Below the pieces are notes generated by a model, which saw only the letters and a program-made list of their open reading frames with translations, searched no databases and had not been told where the DNA came from. The position numbers were made by a program, and so were the translations under genes. This document shows positions 15,613-24,832 of a DNA stretch of 29,395 nt, piece after piece (positions within the stretch are counted from its first letter, which is position 1; the number at the start of each line of letters is the position of its first letter). The DNA is from an uncultured Saprospirales bacterium. Lineage in GTDB: Bacteria > Bacteroidota > Bacteroidia > Chitinophagales > Saprospiraceae. The stretch is from assembly GCA_937926355.1 (NCBI GenBank), contig CALAZP010000148.1:1-29395 (forward strand), given 5' to 3'.

Positions 15613-18600
15613 TATTTATTAGCCTTCCAGAATAGACTGGTTCATGATTCACTTTAACCAAGCAAGAATAGGCTGAATTTTCTACACTGCCCCAATCTGC
15701 TGCTCCCTTAAACAAATCACTAACCAGATTTTTACCCATCTGGATCTGGCTGGTCTGAACCAAATCCACTTCTTTAATTAGGTTTCCTTGCATATTAAAA
15801 ACAGTTACGGTAAAGGAATCTGGTAATTCATCGCCCCAATAATAAAAACTCAGACCTAATTGCCTACTAAAGGGGTTTGGAAAAAATTTAATTTTTTCAA
15901 CCTCATAAGATAAAAAAACATCTATTACAGCAGTTTCTTTGAGACTCTCTAACCACATTCCATAAATAGTTTTAGGAATAACTTCCAACGTATATATTCC
16001 ATTTCTATCTACCCTGATCGTTCCATCTAATTGAATATTTAATCCAGATGCTCCAGAATCTACCTCAGCCTTCCATTGATCTTTACCAATTTCCAGCACA
16101 TTTCCCCTTGCGTCTTTTAACCTAACTTCCATTGCTGCTTTGGGGTTGTTTTTAAAGCGGAATTGATTATAAATACTCTTAATCTGAATCCGCATACTTT
16201 TTCCAGATTTGAAAGACTGCATTGGAATCTGCTCTTGACCGTTTATTAGAAGAGATACTTCTGGAAAATGAATAAAAGGTTTAATATAAAATGATAAAGA
16301 ATCCCTCCTTCCATTCCAATCACTTAATAAGTGATAATCGCCAAAAGGCAGATCATCCCATAATTGAATTTCATACTGTTGAAAGAAATTTCTGCTATAG
16401 AATGGTAACTCTAAACAAGTATCCCTGATTATATTCTCTCCAATCAAGGTGATACATAAACTAGAAGGTGTATTATTATACGTTATAGAGCTTCTCCATT
16501 CATTAAGGCAAAGAGGAATAGGCTGTCCTTCTGTTATAGAATCCTGAATCATAAAAACAGAAGAATATATTTTAGTTCCCAGCTGACCAAAAAACTCAAT
16601 TTCTAAATTATTTATTGGCCCTTCAGCCAGAAAGGACAAATAGTTCTTGTAGTTTATGCGTTTGTGCAAACGCTCAGAACTTTTGACAATAACCCAATCC
16701 TCTTCATCCCTTTCGCTTTCGTGAATAGGTAATTTCAATTCCATTCTATCTTCGTCCAAATGGACACTATCCCATTTTTCTGAAGGTCCAAATAAACTAC
16801 TTCTAAAAAAATGACCAGTATTCAACCTGTCAGCCAAATTGACTAAAACTTCAATTTTCTCAGTTTCCTCGTTTCCTACTTCTTCTTTTATGGCACCCTT
16901 TCCTTTCTGAAATATTAATAGATAGGGAATATTCTTTTGTTCTACAAAAACATCAATAGATCTAGCGCCCTCCTTCTTCAAAGTTTCACCTAATCTTATT
17001 AAATGATTATCACCCTTACCAGTCGGCGCATTTTTAAAACTTTGGCCCTTATGATGAAAAGTAAATAAGGATACCAAATAGTCCTTTTTTACTTCATCTT
17101 TCAAAAAATTTATTAATTCTGCAACTTGATGATTGTTTGCATTGGCTTCGAATTTTTTGTTGTGTATCAAACGACCTGTTGTGGGTTCCATAACCACCAC
17201 ATAAAATGCAACAGGTACTCCCGAATTAACCAATCTTAAGCCATCTCTATATAATTTTGATCTTAATTGATTTTCTTCTGTTCTTACTACTGCTTGAAGC
17301 AATACAGAAAACCCTTCAAATTTTTGGTGAGCAGGTAAACGCTTCAATTGATCGGGTTGATTGAAAAAAAAGATGCCCTTTTTGTCTTCAGAATAAAAAA
17401 ATGTTTTAGCGATATTCTTATTGACCCTCCAATAATAGCGTTGATTATTGATTAATTGGTTTCCTTCCAACTTAATTTCTAAAAGTTTTGGTGCCTCTTT
17501 GACAGATTTAAAAAATCTTTTAGGATGTAAAAATTGATGGGTTGTATCTAACTCAATCCAAAATTCTCCTGGGTAATTTGCTTGGAAAATCATTCCTAAA
17601 AAATTATCAGGGCTTACAATAGAATGATCGAATGGATATTTTAAATCTATAAAGCCATTTATCCCACTTGTTTCCTCTAGATATATATTATTAAAAGTAT
17701 CTTCCTCTAAGAGTTGATTGTCACTTGGTATCTGTCTACAATTAATTGATAATTGTTGATCGTTAAAATCATATCCTGTTGATAGCGATAAATGTGCCTG
17801 GAATGTGGTGGTTTCATTTGAAATGTATGCAGTATCCCTTTTCAGCTCTACATCCCCCACTTGAATAATGATTTCAATAGTATCTGATTGTAATCTTCCA
17901 GTATTAATAATTTTCCCCTCAATAAGTAGTTGGCTTTTCAAAGGTTCTATGCTTGATGATATTTCAGAGAATCTGTAATCAGGTCTTGCAGTATTAAATA
18001 AACTAAGGAAAGGATCTCCATGAAAATTTAATTGATACCCTAATATTTGAGCTCCATAAAAATTACTTTCTTGAAGCTTTCTAATGGCCTTAAAAAAGAT
18101 GTTCCCTATAGATTGATCCTCTTTATTTTTAGAAAGCTCCAAGTAAAATTGAGATAGGTAAGAACTAAAACTACTTGAATATCCATACCCTGAGGATCCA
18201 ATATAACCTATGGCTCCTCCCTCTGAAGTAAGAGTAAATTGTTCGCTTAAACTTTTTTTACGAGTAAAAATATCTCCTGTTTGACACCCCAAATCCATCA
18301 TCAATGGATACCTTCTTACTGAGGATAATAAATTGGGATTGTCCAACCCAATTTCAGTGGACGTTACTCCTCCGTGACCCAAAAAAACCCTTATCCCCAA
18401 TCCTTTATTTAGTCTATTGAGAAATTCTTCGTAAAAATTGCTTGGATTCCTCTCAAGAATTGGTTTGTGGAGCGCTGTTAATCTCATTCCCAATTTTTGG
18501 GTTAATTCTGAATGCCATGCATTGCTTAGAATTTCTTTATTTGTATTTAACTCCGCCTTATTTTTACCACCGGCAATATGTAAAACTTCCTTTTTCCAAT

Positions 18601-20059
18601 TCGGTGCGTCATATTCCTCTATAAGTTCATAATTCATAACTTTATCAAGGTAATCTTTCAGTGATTTACCATTGTCTACTGCTAATCTAGCTACCATAGC
18701 ATAACTAGTATCATTCTGGTCATTCACTAAGAGGAAATCGGAAGCAGGAAATCCATAAGAGGGAATTAAATGGTCTATTTCGTCTTTATAATCTTGCCCA
18801 TAACCCTTGCCAATCAACCAAACTACCTTTGGCATTAAGCCAATAGACTTCAATTTTCTAAAATAATTGAAAAGGCCTAAATAAGAGTTTTTTGCACCAT
18901 ATCCATATTGTTGATAAATAGCTTCATAATTCACCCAATTAATAGAATAATTACCGCCAACCGTTCTGCCTCTAAATGCTATATAATCCTCTAATTTTTT
19001 CCTAGCTTCTAGGTCGTTTAAAATTTCATCAGCTACTACAATTAAATTTTCAACCTTATTTAATGGCTCCTCTCTAAAAGTAATTTCTTTAACAGTGTCT
19101 AAATCAACCTGTGTAATAGGCGGAGATAAAGTCGTAAGAATTTTATCTTTTTTATAGTTACTTAAATAAAAACCCCAACCATTCATTCCAGCTTGAGGCA
19201 TATAATACAACTTGTCTTCCCTATTTATTATTTTTAATTCTGATTCGTTTGAATCGCAGGGTAAGAATAATCGATTTTCATTTAAATTTAGTTTGAAAGA
19301 ACCCCTGGGCAACTCATAGACTATTCCAATAATTTTTAGGCCAACCACAGAAAATTTATGCTGAGGTCCGTTTTTTGATTTTACATCAATTTTAGAAAAA
19401 TTACTTAACCCTTTATTCCTATTTATTTTAACCCCAATCTCCTCATATGGCAAGGTATGGTTGTGTGTTATGATGAGTTGGTCGTCCAAATAAACTTCCA
19501 AATCATTGACATATCCCAAATTTCTAATCCTTAAATCAATATCTTCGACTAAAGTATCATCAGAAATTTCTAATGATATCTGATCGTGATACGTAGGTTT
19601 CTTCCCCCACGATTCATTCTTTGAAATGGGACTTTTTCTCAATAATTGCTCATGGCCAATGGTTGCTTTACAATAATATTCTTGGTAGCTAAAATACTTC
19701 TCTACTGTGAATTCAGATACCTCAATGAAAGAATCTTTGGAAATTTCTGAACGATCTAATTTTATCCCTTGGCTATGATGCTGAACTTGTGAAGCGTAAA
19801 CCAGGTTATTCTTTGTTGATGCTGGGATAGGTAAAATGTGCTTATCTTGACCATTTTGAATTACCTGAATAACATTTCCGTTATGCCAAAAATCATAATA
19901 TCCAATACCCTTGACCTGATAAGTACTTCCTGCTTCAACCTTAAAAACCCGATAGGCTTGATCTTTGACCCACCAATTACCGTAGATGGAATCTATTTCT
20001 TGATTAAAAGCGATTGAACTGAATTGAACCAATAGGAAGAAAACTACCCCATACCTCAT
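15605..20059 (-). CDS. giant secreted C25 (gingipain/PorU-like) peptidase with type IX secretion sorting domain
   Basis: A 1484-residue protein with an N-terminal signal peptide (RYGVVFFLLVQFSSIAF). Beta-rich N-terminal regions precede a C25 peptidase domain at about residues 330-690. It contains VVWLIGKGYGQDYKD, then FLGHGG with catalytic His562 and DLGCQTGD with Cys592; the 30-residue spacing resembles gingipains, and the dyad is intact. CARDB-like beta domains follow. A region at about 940-1060 (VAFYVVVMEPTTGRLI to LLIFQKGKG) resembles the ILEI/PANDER fold. The last ~98 residues are a T9SS type A sorting domain (FFPNPFSRQLGLSFYY). It may be a PorU2-type sortase that processes T9SS cargo at the outer membrane, or a secreted protease. 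ATG at 20059 is well placed before the signal peptide. Confidence 0.8.
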   Translation of the reverse strand: MRYGVVFFLLVQFSSIAFNQEIDSIYGNWWVKDQAYRVFKVEAGSTYQVKGIGYYDFWHNGNVIQVIQNGQDKHILPIPASTKNNLVYASQVQHHSQGIKLDRSEISKDSFIEVSEFTVEKYFSYQEYYCKATIGHEQLLRKSPISKNESWGKKPTYHDQISLEISDDTLVEDIDLRIRNLGYVNDLEVYLDDQLIITHNHTLPYEEIGVKINRNKGLSNFSKIDVKSKNGPQHKFSVVGLKIIGIVYELPRGSFKLNLNENRLFLPCDSNESELKIINREDKLYYMPQAGMNGWGFYLSNYKKDKILTTLSPPITQVDLDTVKEITFREEPLNKVENLIVVADEILNDLEARKKLEDYIAFRGRTVGGNYSINWVNYEAIYQQYGYGAKNSYLGLFNYFRKLKSIGLMPKVVWLIGKGYGQDYKDEIDHLIPSYGFPASDFLLVNDQNDTSYAMVARLAVDNGKSLKDYLDKVMNYELIEEYDAPNWKKEVLHIAGGKNKAELNTNKEILSNAWHSELTQKLGMRLTALHKPILERNPSNFYEEFLNRLNKGLGIRVFLGHGGVTSTEIGLDNPNLLSSVRRYPLMMDLGCQTGDIFTRKKSLSEQFTLTSEGGAIGYIGSSGYGYSSSFSSYLSQFYLELSKNKEDQSIGNIFFKAIRKLQESNFYGAQILGYQLNFHGDPFLSLFNTARPDYRFSEISSSIEPLKSQLLIEGKIINTGRLQSDTIEIIIQVGDVELKRDTAYISNETTTFQAHLSLSTGYDFNDQQLSINCRQIPSDNQLLEEDTFNNIYLEETSGINGFIDLKYPFDHSIVSPDNFLGMIFQANYPGEFWIELDTTHQFLHPKRFFKSVKEAPKLLEIKLEGNQLINNQRYYWRVNKNIAKTFFYSEDKKGIFFFNQPDQLKRLPAHQKFEGFSVLLQAVVRTEENQLRSKLYRDGLRLVNSGVPVAFYVVVMEPTTGRLIHNKKFEANANNHQVAELINFLKDEVKKDYLVSLFTFHHKGQSFKNAPTGKGDNHLIRLGETLKKEGARSIDVFVEQKNIPYLLIFQKGKGAIKEEVGNEETEKIEVLVNLADRLNTGHFFRSSLFGPSEKWDSVHLDEDRMELKLPIHESERDEEDWVIVKSSERLHKRINYKNYLSFLAEGPINNLEIEFFGQLGTKIYSSVFMIQDSITEGQPIPLCLNEWRSSITYNNTPSSLCITLIGENIIRDTCLELPFYSRNFFQQYEIQLWDDLPFGDYHLLSDWNGRRDSLSFYIKPFIHFPEVSLLINGQEQIPMQSFKSGKSMRIQIKSIYNQFRFKNNPKAAMEVRLKDARGNVLEIGKDQWKAEVDSGASGLNIQLDGTIRVDRNGIYTLEVIPKTIYGMWLESLKETAVIDVFLSYEVEKIKFFPNPFSRQLGLSFYYWGDELPDSFTVTVFNMQGNLIKEVDLVQTSQIQMGKNLVSDLFKGAADWGSVENSAYSCLVKVNHEPVYSGRLINIK

Positions 20060-20103
20060 AAAAAGTTATTTTAGGTACCGATAGTCCATTTGCTGTGTTC
20101 AAG

Positions 20104-20120
20104 TCTAAAATATTTTTAGA
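20104..20120. repeat. 7-bp perfect inverted repeat upstream of the C25 peptidase gene
   Basis: TCTAAAA (20104-20110) and TTTTAGA (20114-20120) flank a 3-nt loop. It lies about 45 nt upstream of the peptidase start, in the 88-nt gap after the small hypothetical gene. It could be an operator or a weak terminator stem for the upstream transcript; neither strand has a T-run directly after the stem. No clear TAnnTTTG promoter motif was found nearby. Confidence 0.35.
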
Positions 20121-20147
20121 TATTAATCAAGAGTGGATGAATATATT

Positions 20148-20348
20148 TTATTCGTTTTTCATCTCTTCAATGGCCTTTCTGGGTCTAAATAATATTTTTT
20201 GGTACGTATCAAAAAAGCCACTTGGCATTAACTCCGCATTATATAAATCCCGCTGCTCTTTGGGACGGCTTCCATTTTTATCCTTACTCGTTACAGGTTG
20301 ATTACCTTTACCAACCACCTGTTTGATTTTAGTAAATATCTTCATCAT
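20148..20348 (-). CDS. small hypothetical protein
   Basis: A 66-residue ORF starting at one of two adjacent ATGs (20348 or 20345) in MMKIFTKIKQVVGKG. It is basic and hydrophilic in the middle (SKDKNGSRPKEQRD), then LYNAELMPSGFFDTYQKILF and a charged tail. No signal peptide or membrane helix is apparent. It lies 27 nt downstream of sulP on the same strand and upstream of the C25 gene, so it could be co-transcribed. I do not recognise the family. A 68-codon ORF on the opposite strand overlaps it, but its hydrophobic, Ser-rich composition looks like a shadow frame. Confidence 0.45.
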   Translation of the reverse strand: MMKIFTKIKQVVGKGNQPVTSKDKNGSRPKEQRDLYNAELMPSGFFDTYQKILFRPRKAIEEMKNE

Positions 20349-20375
20349 TTGATTGTTGTTGGTTTTCAAAAAGAA

Positions 20376-22031
20376 TTAATTCAACTGTACTGGTTCCATC
20401 TCTATTTGTGTCTTTTTCTTTTTGATTATTCGTTGGATTTTCTTCTCTGCATCATTAACCTGAACCAAGGCCTGGCTTCCTTTTTCGTTTCTCTTTAACC
20501 CAATCATTTTGATATTGATTTGGTTGTTTTCAGCAGTAGATTCAAAATCACGGATAATTTCATACACATCATGATCAATACTAGTTGTTTTCGAGGCATC
20601 TATAATCACCTGAGTATGTGGTGGAATCTCATTGAGCGTTTTCATAATGCTCGCCCTGTTCAAAAAAGAAACATCTTCAGACAAATTAATGGTAATAATA
20701 TCCTCAGGGTGCTGTTCAATATCCTCTGGTACGAAATAGGGATTCCTGAAGTTTTGTCGAAGGATATAAAAAATAGCTACCCCCATCCCCATAGCAATTC
20801 CCACCAATAAGTCTGTAAAAACTATACCTAGGATCGTTACCATAAAAGGAATAAATTGGACCCATCCTAACCTGTACATTTGTTTGAAGAGAACAGGTTT
20901 GGCTAATTTGTAACCTACGACAAACAAGATTGCGGCTAATGTGGCAAGAGGAATCATATTTAATATTCCTGGTATCATCATGGCCGCAAATAATAAAAGG
21001 AACCCGTGCAAAATAGCTGACATTTTTGATTTACCTCCAGACTGAATATTAGCTGAACTCCTCACAATTACCTGAGTAATGGGTAGTCCTCCTATAAATC
21101 CTGAAATAATATTTCCTATACCTTGTGCTTTTAATTCCAAATTAGTTGGAGTAATCCTTTTCATAGGATCTAACTTGTCAGTAGCTTCTACACATAATAG
21201 GGTTTCTAAACTAGCTACTATGGCTATGGTAAATGCAGTAGTATAAACTACAGGATTACTAACAGCTGAAAAATTAGGTAGGGTAAACAATCCCAAGAAA
21301 CCAGCAAAACCATCCGCTTCAGGAATTTGTACCAAATGACTTTCATCAATAGTCAATCCTGGCGAAAAAGCTTTAAATAAGATATTTAATAAAATCCCCG
21401 AAACAACTGCAACTAGTGGTCCTTGCACTAATTGAAATATTTTATGTTTCTTCATGAATGGTTGGTCCCAAAGAATTAATATTCCCAAAGCAAATAGCGT
21501 AACTAAAATTGCTCCAGGATGGACAAAATCAAGGACATTAAATAATTCTGAAAAAGTATTGTGGCTATCGGCTTGTTGAAATGCCATCGCTTCTTCTGGC
21601 ATTGAATCATACCCTAAAGCATGAGGAATTTGTTTGAGGATGATAATAATACCAATTCCGGACAACATGCCTTTTATGACCGAAGAAGGAAAATAATATC
21701 CTATTATTCCCGCTTTCAAGAATCCTAATATCAGCTGAATAACCCCTGAAAGAACTACGGCCATCAAAAATACTTCCCATTCACCCAATGTAGCAATTGC
21801 ATTTAATACAATTACCGCAAGACCTGCAGCAGGCCCACTAACCCCAAGACTTGATCCACTGATTGCACCAACTACTATTCCACCTACTATACCTGCAATA
21901 ATACCGGAAAATAAAGGAGCACCTGAAGCTAAAGCAATACCAAGACATAGTGGCGTAGCAACTAAGAAAACAACCACACTGGCAGGTAAATCACTTTTCA
22001 AATGAGATAGCATATTAACACTAAATTTCAT
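20376..22031 (-). CDS. SulP-family inorganic anion transporter with STAS domain
   Basis: A 551-residue transporter. The membrane part begins HLKSDLPASVVVFLVATPLC and contains SGSSLGVSGPAAGLAV, FPSSVIKGMLSGIGI, ATDKLDPMKRITPTNLELKAQG, and GFIGGLPITQVIVRSSANI, all SulP hallmarks, with roughly 10-14 helices. The C-terminal STAS domain (about residues 435-540) includes NLSEDVSFLNRASI and VIIDASKTTSIDHDV. It could import bicarbonate or sulfate; sequence alone does not decide. I chose ATG at 22031 (MKFSVNML) over an upstream TTG at 22052. It lies 70 nt downstream of the histidine kinase gene on the same strand, so either read-through or its own promoter is possible. Confidence 0.9.
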   Translation of the reverse strand: MKFSVNMLSHLKSDLPASVVVFLVATPLCLGIALASGAPLFSGIIAGIVGGIVVGAISGSSLGVSGPAAGLAVIVLNAIATLGEWEVFLMAVVLSGVIQLILGFLKAGIIGYYFPSSVIKGMLSGIGIIIILKQIPHALGYDSMPEEAMAFQQADSHNTFSELFNVLDFVHPGAILVTLFALGILILWDQPFMKKHKIFQLVQGPLVAVVSGILLNILFKAFSPGLTIDESHLVQIPEADGFAGFLGLFTLPNFSAVSNPVVYTTAFTIAIVASLETLLCVEATDKLDPMKRITPTNLELKAQGIGNIISGFIGGLPITQVIVRSSANIQSGGKSKMSAILHGFLLLFAAMMIPGILNMIPLATLAAILFVVGYKLAKPVLFKQMYRLGWVQFIPFMVTILGIVFTDLLVGIAMGMGVAIFYILRQNFRNPYFVPEDIEQHPEDIITINLSEDVSFLNRASIMKTLNEIPPHTQVIIDASKTTSIDHDVYEIIRDFESTAENNQINIKMIGLKRNEKGSQALVQVNDAEKKIQRIIKKKKTQIEMEPVQLN

Positions 22032-22101
22032 GGTATACAATTTATCAATCAAAGTTGCATTTTAAGTGTTAAAAACAGATTAGAAATAAATTAAAATAAG
22101 A

Positions 22102-23433
22102 TTAGAATTCTAAACATGGAAGGGTTACCGTAACCTTCGTCCCCTTTCCCTCTTTTGTATCTAAATTAATGGTTCCTCCATGTAATTCAATAATCCTTTT
22201 CGCCAATGAAAGACCAACTCCATGCCCTTGTTTGGAAAGGGCATTAGAAGCTCTATATAAGGGTTGAAAAATTTTTTTTAGGTCCTGATCCGGAATACCA
22301 AAGCCCTGGTCTATTATAGTTATAATACCTTGCTGATGACTTCTATGAAATCTAATTTCAACTTGAAGATTATTAGAATATTTTAACCCGTTTTCTACTA
22401 AATTAGATAGTCCCAAGAGAAGTAGATTTGATCTACCTTTCACAGAACAGGATTGTTCCATTTCTGCCAATGACAACTTGACTAATTGAGGAGGAAATTT
22501 TTCTGCTACTTCCAAAATAATTTGCTCTAAGGAAAAGACTTCAGGATTATTAATTTCATCCATAGCATTCACCTTTTCCAAATCTAAAAGTTGACGCGTA
22601 AGCACCTCTAGCCTATCCGCTTCAGCAGAAATAATAGTCAATGCTTTTTTATATTCTGTAATACTTCTTTCTTTTTGAAGTAAAATTTCAATTTCACCTT
22701 TTATAGCTGTTAAAGGATTTTTAATTTCATGACTGGCGTTGCGCACAAATTGCTTTTGAGCTTCAAAGGCTGTTTCCAACCTATCTAACATTTTATTAAA
22801 AGCTAATGCGACTTCTCCTATTTCATCCTCTGGGTTATTGACCTGCAGTCTTAAATTAAGCCGATCAGCACTGATTATACTAGCTCTTTTAATTTTATTT
22901 TCTAAAGGCATTAACAACCTGCTGATCTCAAAACGCATTACCAAAGCCAAAAAAAATACGGCAATGATTCCTTCAACAAACAAGCTTCTTTTTAAGAATA
23001 TTAACTTGTCATTACCATCCTTATCCGAAGCCAATACCAATAAGGCTACTCGATCACCCTTATCTGAAATTATTTTTCCAACTCCTTGATTTTGGTCTAC
23101 CTCAAACCGAAATGATTCCTTTTGAGTCAGGGGAAGTTTCCATTCGTCAGGCAAAATCTCTTTTAATAATTGCTTGCCATCATCGTCTAATACCACCGCT
23201 AATTCCTTATCCTCAAAATAGGCATCAAGTGGGTCATTCCAATCGTTATTTTCAAATTCGTGTGGATTGGTTTTATATTCGGTTTCTACCATAATCAACC
23301 GCTCCTCCAATCGTTTATAGAACTCCTCGTAATAAAACTTGCTGTCTAACTCGTAAATACTCCAGCCATATAAGAAGAAAATACCAGCCGCCGTTAAAGA
23401 AACCAGCCAGGATAGCCTATTTCTTATTTTCAT
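22102..23433 (-). CDS. sensor histidine kinase with HAMP domain
   Basis: A 443-residue membrane kinase. TM1 is at about residues 8-26, followed by a periplasmic sensor of about 120 residues, TM2 at about 150-168, then a HAMP linker with NPEDEIGEVALAFNKMLDRL. The DHp helix RNASHEIKNPLTAIKG has phospho-acceptor His235. The ATPase domain has LSNLVENGLKYS (N box), IDQGFGIPD (G1), IFQPLYRA (F box) and GHGVGLSLAKRI (G2), ending in a TVTLP strand. ATG at 23433 overlaps the response-regulator stop as ATGA, so the two are translationally coupled partners. The signal is unknown; the sensor is not recognisable. Confidence 0.93.
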   Translation of the reverse strand: MKIRNRLSWLVSLTAAGIFFLYGWSIYELDSKFYYEEFYKRLEERLIMVETEYKTNPHEFENNDWNDPLDAYFEDKELAVVLDDDGKQLLKEILPDEWKLPLTQKESFRFEVDQNQGVGKIISDKGDRVALLVLASDKDGNDKLIFLKRSLFVEGIIAVFFLALVMRFEISRLLMPLENKIKRASIISADRLNLRLQVNNPEDEIGEVALAFNKMLDRLETAFEAQKQFVRNASHEIKNPLTAIKGEIEILLQKERSITEYKKALTIISAEADRLEVLTRQLLDLEKVNAMDEINNPEVFSLEQIILEVAEKFPPQLVKLSLAEMEQSCSVKGRSNLLLLGLSNLVENGLKYSNNLQVEIRFHRSHQQGIITIIDQGFGIPDQDLKKIFQPLYRASNALSKQGHGVGLSLAKRIIELHGGTINLDTKEGKGTKVTVTLPCLEF

Positions 23434-24125
23434 TCCCTTACCTTTAACATATAGCCCATGCCTACCACAGTCTGAATAAGTGGTTTGCCAAAAGATTTAT
23501 CAATCTTTTTTCTCAAATAATTAATGTACACATCTACGACGTTTGTACCCAAATCAAATTGAATTTCCCAAACTTTTTCTAAAATTTGAGATCTGCTGAG
23601 GACCTTATTTTTATTGAGAATCAAATACTTTAGTAAAAAGAACTCTTTGGGTGTTAATTTTATTTCAGTGCCTTTGCGATGCACGGATGTCTTATCCAAG
23701 TCTATAACCAGATCTTCTACCTCTAACACTCGGCTAGTAACCACATCTATACCTGGTCTTCGAAGCAGCGCTCTCATTCTGGCTAATAACTCTTTAAATT
23801 GGAAAGGCTTTGCCAAATAATCATCTGCACCAGCATCCAACCCAGTAACAATATCTTCTGTATCGTCTAAAGCGGTAAGCATAATTATCGGAGTTTTTAT
23901 ATCCAATTCCTTTCGTATGATCTCACAAACTTTTAAACCATTCATTACTGGTAAGACCACATCTAAAATAATGATATCGTGCCTGTTTTTCTTAGCCAAC
24001 TTCAATCCCAATTCACCATCAAATGCTTGCATTACTTCACACCCAATATCCTCCAAACCCCTTTTTATGAAACCAGAAATAGAAGGTTCATCTTCGATTA
24101 ATAATACTTTACTGGGTCCAGGCAT
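23430..24125 (-). CDS. OmpR/PhoB-family response regulator
   Basis: A 231-residue two-domain regulator. The receiver domain has LLIEDEPSIS (acidic pocket), phospho-acceptor Asp55 in DIIILDVVLPVMNG, MLTALDD and DYLAKPFQFKELLAR. The C-terminal winged helix (about residues 130-228) has IKLTPKEFFLLKYLILNKNKVLSR, LGTNVVDVYINYLRKKID and IQTVVGMGYML. ATG at 24125 gives MPGPSKVLLIEDE; an upstream TTG at 24134 would add three residues. It lies 14 nt after the rhomboid gene and overlaps the kinase gene by 4 nt. Targets are unknown; sulP directly downstream is a candidate. Confidence 0.93.
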   Translation of the reverse strand: MPGPSKVLLIEDEPSISGFIKRGLEDIGCEVMQAFDGELGLKLAKKNRHDIIILDVVLPVMNGLKVCEIIRKELDIKTPIIMLTALDDTEDIVTGLDAGADDYLAKPFQFKELLARMRALLRRPGIDVVTSRVLEVEDLVIDLDKTSVHRKGTEIKLTPKEFFLLKYLILNKNKVLSRSQILEKVWEIQFDLGTNVVDVYINYLRKKIDKSFGKPLIQTVVGMGYMLKVRE

Positions 24126-24139
24126 AATTTTCAATTTAA

Positions 24140-24820
24140 TTACACAAATTCATCAACCTCCTTTAAAAGGTGATTTTCTAAATTTCGTTCAGCGTTCGGA
24201 AATTTATTTTTAAAGTAAATTCCAGAAAAAACACCAACCGCAAAACCACCAATATGAGCCCAATAAGCGATATTGGATAAATCATTTTGATTTTCTAACC
24301 ATTGTTGGATGAACCAAACAATCAAAAAAACAAAGGCTGAAATTCTAAAGGTGAAAAAGAAAAAAAACATTTTCACTCTTGAGGTAGGAAACATAATCAG
24401 ATAAGCTCCCATGACCGCAGATATTGCCCCACTCGCACCAACAGTAGGAATCGTACTTTCCATATTAAAGAAAAAATGGACCATAAATGCTGCAATGCCA
24501 CCCGCTAAATAAAAAAATAAAAATCTTCTACTGCCAATGGTCGCTTCAATATTATCTGCAAAAATCCAAAGAAATAGCATGTTGCCTATCAAATGCAATA
24601 TACCCCCGTGTAAAAACATACTTGTCAATACAGAACTCCAATTCAATCCCAATACCAAATCCGATGGAATAGCACCCCAAGTATCCAGGAAAACAAGCAT
24701 GTCTTGCTCAGAAAGCGTAAACTGATAGTAAAAAACCAATACATTAACCACGATGAATGCATAGCTAAAAAAAGGGAAATGACCCCCTTTTATATTGTCA
24801 TCACCTATGGGAAATATCAT
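24140..24820 (-). CDS. rhomboid-family intramembrane serine protease
   Basis: A 226-residue six-helix membrane protease. Signatures are LTSMFLHGGILHLIGNMLFLW (H76, N80 of the HxxxN oxyanion motif), the catalytic Ser130 in GASGAISAVMGAY, and His189 in WAHIGGFAVG. All catalytic residues are intact. The soluble C-terminal tail (about 25 residues) is charged. ATG at 24820 starts MIFPIGDDN, as in many Bacteroidota rhomboids. It lies 12 nt after the ligase-family gene and 14 nt before the response-regulator gene, so it is probably in the same transcript. Natural substrates are unknown. Confidence 0.93.
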   Translation of the reverse strand: MIFPIGDDNIKGGHFPFFSYAFIVVNVLVFYYQFTLSEQDMLVFLDTWGAIPSDLVLGLNWSSVLTSMFLHGGILHLIGNMLFLWIFADNIEATIGSRRFLFFYLAGGIAAFMVHFFFNMESTIPTVGASGAISAVMGAYLIMFPTSRVKMFFFFFTFRISAFVFLIVWFIQQWLENQNDLSNIAYWAHIGGFAVGVFSGIYFKNKFPNAERNLENHLLKEVDEFV

Positions 24821-24832
24821 AAGGCATTTAGT

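Noticed and set aside
20095..20301. 68-codon plus-strand ORF overlapping the small minus-strand gene
   Set aside because: It lies antisense to a better ORF, its product looks like a shadow translation, and it has no operon partner.
22032..22101. CAACTTTG upstream of sulP as a Bacteroidota -7 promoter box
   Set aside because: It has one mismatch to TAnnTTTG and no TTTG at the expected upstream distance, so the match is at chance level in AT-rich sequence.
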